A stretch of DNA of 64,000 nucleotides from Shewanella sp. MR-4 (GTDB lineage: Bacteria; Pseudomonadota; Gammaproteobacteria; Enterobacterales; Shewanellaceae). The stretch lies in contig NC_008321.1 of NCBI RefSeq assembly GCF_000014685.1, positions 3,593,001 to 3,657,000 on the forward strand, given 5' to 3'. Below, piece after piece: positions 32,905-41,142 of the stretch. The notes under the pieces are model-generated. The model was not told where the DNA came from. It was given only the letters and a program-made list of their open reading frames with translations, and did no database searches. Each line of letters starts with the position of its first letter. Position 1 is the stretch's first letter. The translations under genes were made by a program, and so were the position numbers.

Positions 32905-35517
32905 TTAACGTCGACGGCGTTGTAAGCCGAATAGGGATAGCAAGGCTAGACCCAAGTATCCTAACGCGCCACCATCATCCTTTGGTTTTGGCTCAGGTTT
33001 TGGTGGCTCAACAGGCGCTGGGTAGCTAAGTGCGACAATAACGGGATCGTGGTCAGACGCTGAGAAAGCATTCTCAGATTTGGCCAGTTCACCAGAGAAT
33101 TTTTTGCCGTATTCGAACAGGTTAGATTCCACCGAGTTGATATGCCAATCTTCGATATCCACTAAACGCTTGGCAAGACTGGTGTTTGCTAAGGCATGGT
33201 CGAGGTTACCTAACTCACCGTTGTAGCTGTATGAGTAAGTTCCAGCGCCGTGGGCCTGAGTATTGAGGTTGATTAGGCCATAGCCCTTCTCAATCTTGCT
33301 ACCTTGGCGCTCAAACACTTTGCCATCTAAGGTGGTCCATGAGGCGGTCATGATATCGCGCTCAGACTTGCTCGCATCGTAATCGGTCAATACGCGGATA
33401 GGATCTTCCATGCCGTAGGCATTCATATCGCCAATCACCAGCAGATCGCCTTTAACGTCTTTTAAGGCTTCGCCGAGCACTTTAGCAGCCGATACGCGGA
33501 AGGCATTACACTTGCCCTGTTGATCGGCCGGATCGACTGACTCTTCGAAGTTGACCCAATCTTCTAAACAGCCTGAACCTTTTGATTTCAGATGGTTAAC
33601 AACAACTGTTAAGTTCTGTTCATGGATCTTAAAGGTTTGCGCTAGGCTGTGACGTTGGTAAGCATCGTTACCTGGGTTAGTCTCAGTCTTGCCATCTTTA
33701 ACACGAGTCACACTGCCAGCGGTCGCGTGCTGCTCTGGAGTATCAATCGCACGAGCCGCACCCGCAAGGCTCACTTTACCCGCGCGGTAAAGCATACCTA
33801 CAGTAATGGCATCACTACCGAAGTACTTACCGTCGTATTTATCTTCGTCGGTGATTTCAACGAAGCTGTAAGCATTTTCAGCGGTTTGCTTCTCGTTTAA
33901 GGCATCGACTAAGTTCTTAATCGCGCTCTTTTCACCAAAACCGTTGTTAGCGATTTCCATTAAACCGACGATATCGGCGTTCATGGCGGTAATGGCGCTG
34001 ACGATTTTCGCACGTTGCAGCAGCATTTCTTCTTCGGTCAAGGCGCCGCGGTTACTGCCCGATGGGTTAGTATCACCACCAACAACATCGTTAAAGAAGT
34101 TCAGCACGTTAAAGCTGGCGACACGGATATCGCCCTTAGTGGCCACACTTGGTGCGTCGGTTCTATCATCACCACGGATAAAGTCACCAGCGGTGATAGT
34201 GTTGGTCGCCACTAAACGGTAAGCACCGTAGCTGTAACCAATCACACCTTCGAGGTTGGTCAACTGGTCACCCACACGGATATAACCTGTTTCGACGTTA
34301 AAGTCAGGGAAGTAAGGAATAACACCATCGGCTGGCTTGTAGTCAGATTCGATAAACAACTGATTTTCAAGGTTAGATTTAACTAAAGCCGTCGCCTCTG
34401 GTGACAGTGCTGGATACAGCTGAGTTGGCTTCATCAACGGCGCCTTGTAGGACACCAGCATATTATTACGACGGCCAGCATAATCGTAACTGAAGGTACG
34501 GCTGATCTTCAGATCGCTGCCCGCATCCAGTTTCACGTTCATGCCTTCGTAGCGCTCTAATGCCTGCGCTAAAGTTTCGCCATCGGCCACATAGAATGGC
34601 GCCGCAGCAGGGACTTCGCCCTTAGCACCGACTTCGAATTTCTTGTCAGTTTTGATATCTATTTGGGTTAGGCCGAAGTATTCCTTCACCTTACCTTGGA
34701 CGCAGACTTCAACGCCGGGTTGAATCGCTTCTGGTGGATTCTCACCTAAAAACACGAACACGCCATCGGAAGTGTATGGCGAGTTATCGCCCTTCACTTC
34801 TTGGAGATAGAAACCTTTGAATAAGCTCTCGCCACGGGCAGTCACCACACCGCGAACCGTCACTTCGCTTTCAGACTCGAATGCACCTTCAGGCACATAA
34901 GGGCTAGATTCACCCGCGCCTTGGACTTGATAAATCGGAACGATTTTCGCGCCGCTGCAGCTAAAGACTGGTGTTTCAGGCTCAGTTGGGGTTTCTAGCG
35001 AACCCAAACCAGTAAATGTATCTTTAGGTAATTGTTCCCACTGGGCAGGATTAAAGACAGTGTTGGCGACTAATGCATCGAGTTTACGCTTGAGAGTGAC
35101 ATCCAGCCCCCAACCTGTCGGCGTTGGCACGTCACCGATAATATCGACCACTGCGCCATCTTTAACTAAGGCAACCGCATCGCCACCGTTAAAACTTAAA
35201 GAACCCGAAAAACTGTCGACACCTTGAGGAAGGGTAATGACTGCACTTGAGTTTAAAATGACTTTTGTCGATTTTGGCGCAATACTTTGTCCATCTAATA
35301 CCTGCATATCAAGCGCATCAGTTGCGCCATCTTTATAACGAACGAGTTTATAACCCGAAAGATCAATTGCCGTATCACCGCTGTTATATAATTCGATAGC
35401 TTTGTTGTTTGAGCTACCTTCAACATATTCAGTGATCATCACATCAGCACTTGCCATCATTGGCAAAGCTGCGGCTACAGCTAAAGAAATAGCCGTTAAC
35501 TTATTAACATTATCCAT
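32905..35517 (-). CDS. exeM: ExeM-type extracellular endonuclease with GlyGly-CTERM tail
   Basis: Secreted DNase of 870 residues, linked in S. oneidensis to use of extracellular DNA and biofilm turnover. A signal peptide (residues 1-24) is followed by a lamin-tail-like domain (about 25-150, MITEYVEGSSNNKAIELYN), an OB-fold region (about 195-330) and an endonuclease/exonuclease/phosphatase domain (about 460-840). The last has VASFNVLNFFND, IVGLMEIANNG with the metal-binding Glu, HLKSKGSG, VIGDMNAYG and the final SDHDPVIV. The end (DDGGALGYLGLALLSLFGLQ, then RRRR) is a GlyGly-CTERM signal, predicted to be cut by rhombosortase. A TTAATA-17-TATAAT promoter may lie at 35533-35561. Confidence 0.93.
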   Translation of the reverse strand: MDNVNKLTAISLAVAAALPMMASADVMITEYVEGSSNNKAIELYNSGDTAIDLSGYKLVRYKDGATDALDMQVLDGQSIAPKSTKVILNSSAVITLPQGVDSFSGSLSFNGGDAVALVKDGAVVDIIGDVPTPTGWGLDVTLKRKLDALVANTVFNPAQWEQLPKDTFTGLGSLETPTEPETPVFSCSGAKIVPIYQVQGAGESSPYVPEGAFESESEVTVRGVVTARGESLFKGFYLQEVKGDNSPYTSDGVFVFLGENPPEAIQPGVEVCVQGKVKEYFGLTQIDIKTDKKFEVGAKGEVPAAAPFYVADGETLAQALERYEGMNVKLDAGSDLKISRTFSYDYAGRRNNMLVSYKAPLMKPTQLYPALSPEATALVKSNLENQLFIESDYKPADGVIPYFPDFNVETGYIRVGDQLTNLEGVIGYSYGAYRLVATNTITAGDFIRGDDRTDAPSVATKGDIRVASFNVLNFFNDVVGGDTNPSGSNRGALTEEEMLLQRAKIVSAITAMNADIVGLMEIANNGFGEKSAIKNLVDALNEKQTAENAYSFVEITDEDKYDGKYFGSDAITVGMLYRAGKVSLAGAARAIDTPEQHATAGSVTRVKDGKTETNPGNDAYQRHSLAQTFKIHEQNLTVVVNHLKSKGSGCLEDWVNFEESVDPADQQGKCNAFRVSAAKVLGEALKDVKGDLLVIGDMNAYGMEDPIRVLTDYDASKSERDIMTASWTTLDGKVFERQGSKIEKGYGLINLNTQAHGAGTYSYSYNGELGNLDHALANTSLAKRLVDIEDWHINSVESNLFEYGKKFSGELAKSENAFSASDHDPVIVALSYPAPVEPPKPEPKPKDDGGALGYLGLALLSLFGLQRRRR

Positions 35518-36071
35518 ATCAACAACCCCATTATTATAATATTGCCGCTAATTTTTATTAACGTGCGGGCGGATTATTCCAGAGTTGAATAGCTAAAAAA
35601 AGAGGGGGAGATCTCACTATGCACGCATAAGATATTGATGGAAATGAAATTTTATGAACTCAACTGTCTTGAATCCAGAACAGTGATATAACACAAAAGT
35701 ATTAAGCAGTAAGAAAACAATAAGTAAGATAAAGACATCACAACGACATATCACATTAAAGACGAGCAAATAACAATCAAAAAATAAATATGATATTTTG
35801 ATGATATTTTTAGGTATGACATTCTGAATAAAATATTGCTTTTGGGTAATTTAAATAATGTCGATTTATTTATAACTTAATTATTTGATCATTATTTTGA
35901 AATATTTTTTGCAGTAAGAACAATGCGCATCCTCTACGCTTAAAACACAGTCTCAATTTAAAAACCCCGACATTTGGGGAGCTGGAGGCTGATGTAAAAC
36001 AACTAAGTGATTGTAGCTTCGCCTTATCTTTATCGCCCACCACGATTTACCGTCACATATACCGCAAAAAA
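35518..36071. other. AT-rich gene-free stretch upstream of exeM
   Basis: Strongly AT-rich over about 400 bases, typical of an H-NS-bound or heavily regulated promoter region. It includes a small CCCC-GACATTT-GGGG hairpin near 35965. No ORF or known RNA class was recognised. Confidence 0.5.
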
Positions 36072-36096
36072 AATACCGCCCTAAGCGGGCGGTATT
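36072..36096 (-). terminator. Terminator after fkpA
   Basis: AATACCGCCC pairs with GGGCGGTATT around a five-base loop. On the minus strand it is followed by a run of T. Confidence 0.9.
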
Positions 36097-36143
36097 CTAT
36101 AAATGCAATAACTTAGCGCTGGTTAAGCCGCCATCACTAAAAA

Positions 36144-36917
36144 TTACTTTTTAGCAGGCTCAGCTGCAGCTGGTGCCGCTTGCGCTTTCTCAATTGATTT
36201 CAGTTCAACTTCAAAAATCAGGGTTGAGTTTGGTGGGATAGTACCAGTATCGCGCTCACCGTAAGCTAAGTTTGAAGGGATCACAAACTTGTACTTAGCG
36301 CCAACAGGCATTAACTGTACGCCTTCGGTCCAACCTGGAATAACGCGGTTCAATGGGAACTTAGCGGTTTGACCACGCTTGTATGAGCTATCAAACTCAG
36401 TACCGTCAAGCAGAGTACCTACGTAATCCACTTCCACTGTATCTTCAGCCGCTGGCTTTTCACCAGAACCTGGCGTTAATACTTCGTATTGCAGGCCCGA
36501 TTCAGTGGTCACAACGCCTGGCTTAGCTTTGTTTTCCTCGAGGAACTTTTTACCTTCCTCGATGTTTTTAGCAGCAATGGCTGTCGCTTGTTCTTGACGT
36601 TTGTCGTTTAACTTTTTATCTAAACCTTGAAGAATGGTTTGCATTTCTTCTTCGGTTAATTTCAGTTGATCATTCAGACCGTTAGTAAAACCAGTCACGA
36701 TCAGCGTACGGTCAACTGGCAGGCCTAATTCTTCTTGCTCTTTGATATGGCCAGACATATAACGACCGATTGAAGCGCCAACACTGTAGGCTTCTTTTTG
36801 TGCTTCAGTCGTTAATTCAACATTTGTGCTTGCATTTGTTGCTTTTTCTTCTTGATTACAAGCAGATAGGCCAATAACAGCCAATGCAACTAACGATAAT
36901 TTATAAATCGATTTCAT
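36144..36917 (-). CDS. fkpA: FKBP-type peptidyl-prolyl isomerase lipoprotein (FkpA-like)
   Basis: Periplasmic folding helper of 257 residues that speeds prolyl isomerisation in envelope proteins. A lipobox (LSAC, Cys near residue 20) makes it a predicted lipoprotein, unlike soluble E. coli FkpA. The N-terminal dimerisation domain (EAYSVGASIGRYMSGH, about residues 40-135) is helical. The C-terminal FKBP domain (about 135-243) has the usual VEVDYVGTLLDGTEFDSSY, VIPGWTEGVQLMPVG and NSTLIFEVELKSI. The tail is Ala/Pro-rich. GAGGAA precedes the ATG. Confidence 0.9.
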   Translation of the reverse strand: MKSIYKLSLVALAVIGLSACNQEEKATNASTNVELTTEAQKEAYSVGASIGRYMSGHIKEQEELGLPVDRTLIVTGFTNGLNDQLKLTEEEMQTILQGLDKKLNDKRQEQATAIAAKNIEEGKKFLEENKAKPGVVTTESGLQYEVLTPGSGEKPAAEDTVEVDYVGTLLDGTEFDSSYKRGQTAKFPLNRVIPGWTEGVQLMPVGAKYKFVIPSNLAYGERDTGTIPPNSTLIFEVELKSIEKAQAAPAAAEPAKK

Positions 36918-37071
36918 TAAAGCTTCCTCAGCATCCTCAAGCGGTTACAATAACCTAAGCGCGACAACTGTATACTAGTTATCTGGGTTATACCAACTAG
37001 ATTCTGTTATGTGTTAACTGTGATTAATCTCACTCTACCCGAGTAGAGACACCAACTTTAGGAGCAAGTTC

Positions 37072-38022
37072 ATGAAGAAAACCCTACTGCTGGTATTTTG
37101 CACAATTTTTTTAGTGGCATGTCAGCCAAAAGCCGATGATATTCGTGTACTTTCACAGGAACCATCATACAGCGCGAGCCTCTCTAGCGACGGCAATATC
37201 GCCATTGTCGCCACCCAAAGCCAAGGGGTGCAATGTTGGGACTTAACCACCCACAGCCTCAAGTACCAATGGGTGCATGGCGACCTGAATACTGGCGTCA
37301 CCGCAACCGCCATTTCCCCTAATGGCCAGTTCGCCGCATCGTTAAGCCGCGATTCAGTTGCCCTATGGACAATAGCCGACGGCAAATCCAGTGGATGGTG
37401 GTCACTCCCCGCCTCGGGTGAGAGTGTCGCCGTGGCCAATAATGGCGCCCTGCTCATTGGCTTAAACGATGGCAGCGTGATGTCTCTCAATGCAGCCAAA
37501 ACCGCACTGATTAAATTTTTAGGACATAAAGAGCGAGTCAATACGGTCGCACTTTCCGCCGATGGTCGCATTGCCCTCTCAGGCTCCAACGACATGCAGG
37601 CTATCCTGTGGCAGGCGCAAACTGGGCAGCCTATCCACACTTGGGATATCGGTAGTCGAGTGACTAAGGTCGCGCTCAACGACAGCGGCACATTAAGCTT
37701 TACCAATGGCAGTACCAATGAGGCGAAAGTGAGGGACAACAATAGCGGTAAAGTGTTAAATCAACTAGAGATATACCGTCGGCAAATGACCTTTTCTGCG
37801 GTGCGCTTTACCAAGCAAGACAGCCAGCTGCTCACGGGCACGCCCGCGCGCGAAGTCATACTCTGGCAACGTCAAACGGGTAAACCAATTGCTAAGTGGC
37901 AAATTGCGCTGACTAAAAACACCCAAAACCGAGGAGCCGTTGTATACTCTGTGGCAATTCGCGATACCAATAAAGTGGTTAGTATCAGTAGCCAAGGCCT
38001 AGTAGAGACTTGGCAGGAGTAG
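37072..38022 (+). CDS. WD40-repeat lipoprotein
   Basis: Lipoprotein of 316 residues: signal peptide with lipobox LVAC (Cys near 17), then a beta-propeller of WD40-like repeats (QGVQCWDLTTHSLKYQW, DSVALWTIADGKSSGW, KERVNTVALSADGRIALSGSNDMQAILW, TPAREVILWQRQTGKP). Six or seven blades are likely. Such a scaffold suggests a protein-interaction role at the envelope. AGGAG precedes the ATG by seven bases. The slyX start follows nine bases after its stop, so it opens a WD40-slyX-def-lipoprotein-lpoB gene run on the plus strand. Confidence 0.82.
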   Translation: MKKTLLLVFCTIFLVACQPKADDIRVLSQEPSYSASLSSDGNIAIVATQSQGVQCWDLTTHSLKYQWVHGDLNTGVTATAISPNGQFAASLSRDSVALWTIADGKSSGWWSLPASGESVAVANNGALLIGLNDGSVMSLNAAKTALIKFLGHKERVNTVALSADGRIALSGSNDMQAILWQAQTGQPIHTWDIGSRVTKVALNDSGTLSFTNGSTNEAKVRDNNSGKVLNQLEIYRRQMTFSAVRFTKQDSQLLTGTPAREVILWQRQTGKPIAKWQIALTKNTQNRGAVVYSVAIRDTNKVVSISSQGLVETWQE

Positions 38023-38031
38023 AGGTTAGTC

Positions 38032-38244
38032 ATGCAAGGCGTACAAGAACAGATTGAAGAGTTGCAAACTAAATTGGCTTTTCAAGAGCTCACTGTAGAA
38101 GAGTTAAACCAAGAGGTGATTAAGCTAAATCAACTCATCGCCCACCAACAACATCAAATCCAGTTACTGATTGGTAAGTTACAAGCGATGGAGCCGAGCA
38201 ATATTGCGACCCAAGCCGAAGAAACACCCCCTCCCCATTACTAG
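38032..38244 (+). CDS. slyX: SlyX family protein
   Basis: Short coiled-coil protein of 70 residues with the SlyX pattern: IEELQTKLAFQELTVEELNQEV, heptads of Leu/Ile, and the PPPHY end that is conserved in the family. AGAGG lies eight bases upstream of the ATG. Its function is unresolved in all bacteria that carry it. Its position between a WD40 lipoprotein gene and a deformylase-like gene implies co-transcription. Confidence 0.9.
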   Translation: MQGVQEQIEELQTKLAFQELTVEELNQEVIKLNQLIAHQQHQIQLLIGKLQAMEPSNIATQAEETPPPHY

Positions 38245-38297
38245 GGATAACTGAACACGTTAACGACACCATGGCCCATAAATATCCAAGGAATGCG

Positions 38298-38843
38298 ATG
38301 TTTAAAGATGCGATATCACCCACACCCAGTCAGCCACTGCCGATAGCCGTGGTGGGTGAAGCCATTTTAAAAGAGCAAGCCGTTGAAGTTCGCGACTTCG
38401 ATACGGCCTTGAGTCAATTAGCAGAGCAGATGGCTGTGAGCATGGTGGCCGCGAAAGGCGTTGGTATTGCCGCGCCGCAAGTGCACAGCCCGCTGGCACT
38501 GTTTATCATGGCATCACGGCCGAACGAGCGTTACCCCGATGCGCCGCTGATGGACCCTGTCGTGGTGGTCAACCCAGAGATCTTGTCTGCCTCTGCGGAT
38601 TTAGTCAGCGGCGAAGAAGGTTGTTTATCGGTTCCTGGGCAAAGGTTTACAATTTGGCGCCACCAGCAGATAGTAGTGCGCTATCAAAACCTCGCAGGAC
38701 AGTGGCAACGCTCTGAGTTAACAGGTTTTATTGCACGTATTTTTCAACATGAGTTTGATCATCTTCAGGGGATCACTTTGCTTGAGCGTTCACAAATGCC
38801 AGAACAAAAACACATGGCGCTAGAAGGTAAACCACAGGCATGA
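38298..38843 (+). CDS. def: Peptide deformylase paralogue
   Basis: Metalloenzyme of 181 residues that removes formyl from nascent proteins. All three family motifs are intact: GVGIAAPQV, EGCLSVPG (metal-binding Cys) and QHEFDHLQG (HExxH). The ATG at 38298 is used because AAGGA precedes it by five bases; an upstream ATG at 38271 lacks a site. No fmt gene is adjacent, so this is probably the extra copy that Shewanella carries beside the def-fmt pair. Its stop overlaps the next gene's ATG (ATGA), which ties it to a lipoprotein operon. Confidence 0.9.
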   Translation: MFKDAISPTPSQPLPIAVVGEAILKEQAVEVRDFDTALSQLAEQMAVSMVAAKGVGIAAPQVHSPLALFIMASRPNERYPDAPLMDPVVVVNPEILSASADLVSGEEGCLSVPGQRFTIWRHQQIVVRYQNLAGQWQRSELTGFIARIFQHEFDHLQGITLLERSQMPEQKHMALEGKPQA

Positions 38844-40240
38844 ATAGCACCTTCATTCACTCTTTAATCAAACCCACACTCAGCACGCTGATGCTCGCCG
38901 CGATCTTAGGCTCGAGCGGCTGTGCCTATAACAGTATTTTTATCAATTATCCGGCGCAAATTGCACCGATAAAACAAGAACTCAATACCGCAACGCCCAT
39001 GGCGGATATCGAGAAATTAGCCAGCAATATCCAAGGTAACGATGGCCTACTCTACGCCCAAGAAGCGGGACGCGTGGCGCAGGTTGCAGGGAACTTTGCC
39101 AGCAGCCGTAAGTACTACCAGCAAGCGGTCGAGGCCTATACTGCCTTCGATGATAAAGCCAAGATTAGCGCCAGCGACATAGGCGCAACCGCTACAAGCT
39201 TGGTATTAAACGATAATGCCATCCCCTACCGTGGCCCAGGCTACGAGCGCATTATGCTGCACCAATATCAAGCCTTGAATTACCTGTTCAGCGGTGACTA
39301 TCAAGGCGCATTGGTGGAAGTTCGCCGCAGTAACGAGCTGCAAGGTTCTGAGCAGGAGCGTTATCAGAAGTCGCAAAAATCCGTGCAGGCCATGGCCAAT
39401 GGCACCATAGATGCCGAAATGAATAAGCTCGGCCAAGCCGCAGGTACGGTAACCAGCTCCTTCCTCAATGCCTATAGCTACTACACGACGGGATTGCTCC
39501 ACGAGGTTTTGGGCGAGCCAAACGATGCCTTTATCGACTATCGTAAAGCGGCGCAAATCAGCCCAGATAACACTTATCTGCAACAGGATTTAGTGCGCCT
39601 TGCCAAGCAACTCGGCATGCCACAATACGATGAATTTAAAAAGCGCTGGGGCGATGCCAAGCTTCCCAAGGCGGGTGAAGGCCAAGTCATCCTAATGATC
39701 GAAAAGGGCTTCGTACCTGAAAAACAAGCGCTCACAGTGCCCTTCACTATCCATGGCAACTGGCAAACCGTGTCTCTGGCCACCTATGGGCCGAACAATA
39801 GTGTTGTCGCCGAGACCCAAGTACAAGGCTTAGGTGCAGTGCTGAAAACCGAGCCCATCGCCAATATCGATGCCTTAGCCATTAACGCGCTCAAGGAAGA
39901 TTTACCCGGCACCTTGGTTCGCCAAGTCGCGCGGGTGTATGCCAAATCGGAAATGGCGTATCAGGTCGAAAAAAGCGGTAAGCCCGGCAACAATGCCGCC
40001 GATATTGGCAGTATCGCCATGCAGATTTTTAACGTGGTCAGCGAACAGGCGGATCGCCGCAGTTGGTTGACCCTGCCAAAACAGGCGCAAATTGGTAGAC
40101 GTTACCTTAATCCCGGGGAATACACGCTGCAGTTAGACAAGGCACCACCAGCCAAAATTGAAGTTGCCGCAGGCAAGACCACCTTGGTCTGGGCAATTGA
40201 TACTGGTAATTACACCCGAATTTATTCAATAATCATTTAA
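38840..40240 (+). CDS. COG3014-type TPR lipoprotein
   Basis: Envelope lipoprotein of 466 residues: signal peptide with lipobox (GSSGC, Cys near 28), then an all-helical TPR-like half (YAQEAGRVAQVAGNFASSRKYYQQ, LNYLFSGDYQGALVEVRRSNELQ, GLLHEVLGEPNDAFIDYRKAAQI). A C-terminal beta-rich half follows, with VILMIEKGFVPEK and the final PGEYTLQLDKAPPAKIEVAAG. Genes of this type sit next to lpoB in Vibrio/Shewanella-type gammaproteobacteria, pointing to a peptidoglycan or outer-membrane role. It is co-translated with the deformylase gene. Confidence 0.8.
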   Translation: MNSTFIHSLIKPTLSTLMLAAILGSSGCAYNSIFINYPAQIAPIKQELNTATPMADIEKLASNIQGNDGLLYAQEAGRVAQVAGNFASSRKYYQQAVEAYTAFDDKAKISASDIGATATSLVLNDNAIPYRGPGYERIMLHQYQALNYLFSGDYQGALVEVRRSNELQGSEQERYQKSQKSVQAMANGTIDAEMNKLGQAAGTVTSSFLNAYSYYTTGLLHEVLGEPNDAFIDYRKAAQISPDNTYLQQDLVRLAKQLGMPQYDEFKKRWGDAKLPKAGEGQVILMIEKGFVPEKQALTVPFTIHGNWQTVSLATYGPNNSVVAETQVQGLGAVLKTEPIANIDALAINALKEDLPGTLVRQVARVYAKSEMAYQVEKSGKPGNNAADIGSIAMQIFNVVSEQADRRSWLTLPKQAQIGRRYLNPGEYTLQLDKAPPAKIEVAAGKTTLVWAIDTGNYTRIYSIII

Positions 40241-40307
40241 CCTAGCGGTGAATGTTTGAATAAAACGAGTGTCATTAAGTTTTTACAATCACAAAATGGA
40301 ACTGACT

Positions 40308-40901
40308 ATGAAACAATTTAAACTGATTTTTGTGCTGGCTGCCGTAATGGGTCTGGCTGCATGTCAATCGAAAGTCGAGTATGGCGATGCCACAGAAGTG
40401 GAAACCGTTAACGAAAACTTTGGCTCAACGGATCTGCAAGCCATCGCCGCTAAGATGGTCGATAGCATGATGACTTTCCCGCCAATCGTTGCTATGACAG
40501 CGAACAACCGCCCAATTTTGTTTGTCGATAGCATCAAAAACAAAACCTCTGAGCATATCGATACAGAGTCTGTGACCGACTCTATCAGCAACAAGTTACT
40601 GCGCTCAGGCAAGTTCCGTTTTATCGACATGACAAAAGTAGATTCAGTTCGTAAGCAACTGGATTACCAAAACAATACCGGTATGGTTGATCCATCAACC
40701 GCCATCAAGTTTGGCCGTCAAATCGGCGCCCAATACATGCTGTATGGCAACCTGTCTAGCATCGTTAAGCAAGATGGCAGCACCAAAGACGTTTACTACA
40801 AGATGACTATGCGTCTGATGGACTTAGAAACAGGCCTGATCGAGTGGTCTGACGAAAAAGAAATCCGTAAGACTAAGTCTAAGTCTTTCTTAGGCATGTA
40901 A
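40308..40901 (+). CDS. lpoB: LpoB: outer-membrane activator of penicillin-binding proteins
   Basis: Lipoprotein of 197 residues that reaches from the outer membrane to stimulate a bifunctional PBP (PBP1b in E. coli). The ATG at 40308 gives a clean signal peptide with lipobox LAAC (Cys near 20). The LpoB fold is recognised by ILFVDSIKNKTSEHIDTESVTDSI, LLRSGKFRFIDMT and ALxxGRQxGAxYMLYG-type segments (KFGRQIGAQYMLYGNLSSI) and the late LMDLETGLIEWSDEKEIRK. The disordered N-terminal linker is short, so the reach is less than in E. coli. It ends the operon before a strong terminator. Confidence 0.88.
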   Translation: MKQFKLIFVLAAVMGLAACQSKVEYGDATEVETVNENFGSTDLQAIAAKMVDSMMTFPPIVAMTANNRPILFVDSIKNKTSEHIDTESVTDSISNKLLRSGKFRFIDMTKVDSVRKQLDYQNNTGMVDPSTAIKFGRQIGAQYMLYGNLSSIVKQDGSTKDVYYKMTMRLMDLETGLIEWSDEKEIRKTKSKSFLGM

Positions 40902-40937
40902 TCCCGCTAAGCCCCATGGGCTAAAGCCGAAATACTC

Positions 40938-40970
40938 AAAAAAAGCCAGCATTTTTGCTGGCTTTTTTTT
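40938..40970 (+). terminator. Terminator after lpoB
   Basis: AGCCAGCA pairs with TGCTGGCT, flanked by A7 and T8 tracts that extend the stem. It is a textbook intrinsic terminator. Confidence 0.95.
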
Positions 40971-41142
40971 TACATTTTTAACATTGGTTATCCCTGCTAA
41001 ATAAGGTAGTGTACTCGCCCAAAATACCCAGCAAGAGTGCCGCTTTCGAAGGGGGCTTAGTTTACTCGGCCAGAGAGCCTAAACTTGCCAGCCTGCGCGC
41101 ATCTAAGCCACAAATAAAGTAAATCGTTGAAGGATTGAAGTC

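Noticed and set aside
37122..37742. A 206-codon minus-strand frame
   Set aside because: It is antisense to the WD40 lipoprotein gene, which has a clear signal peptide and repeat blades.
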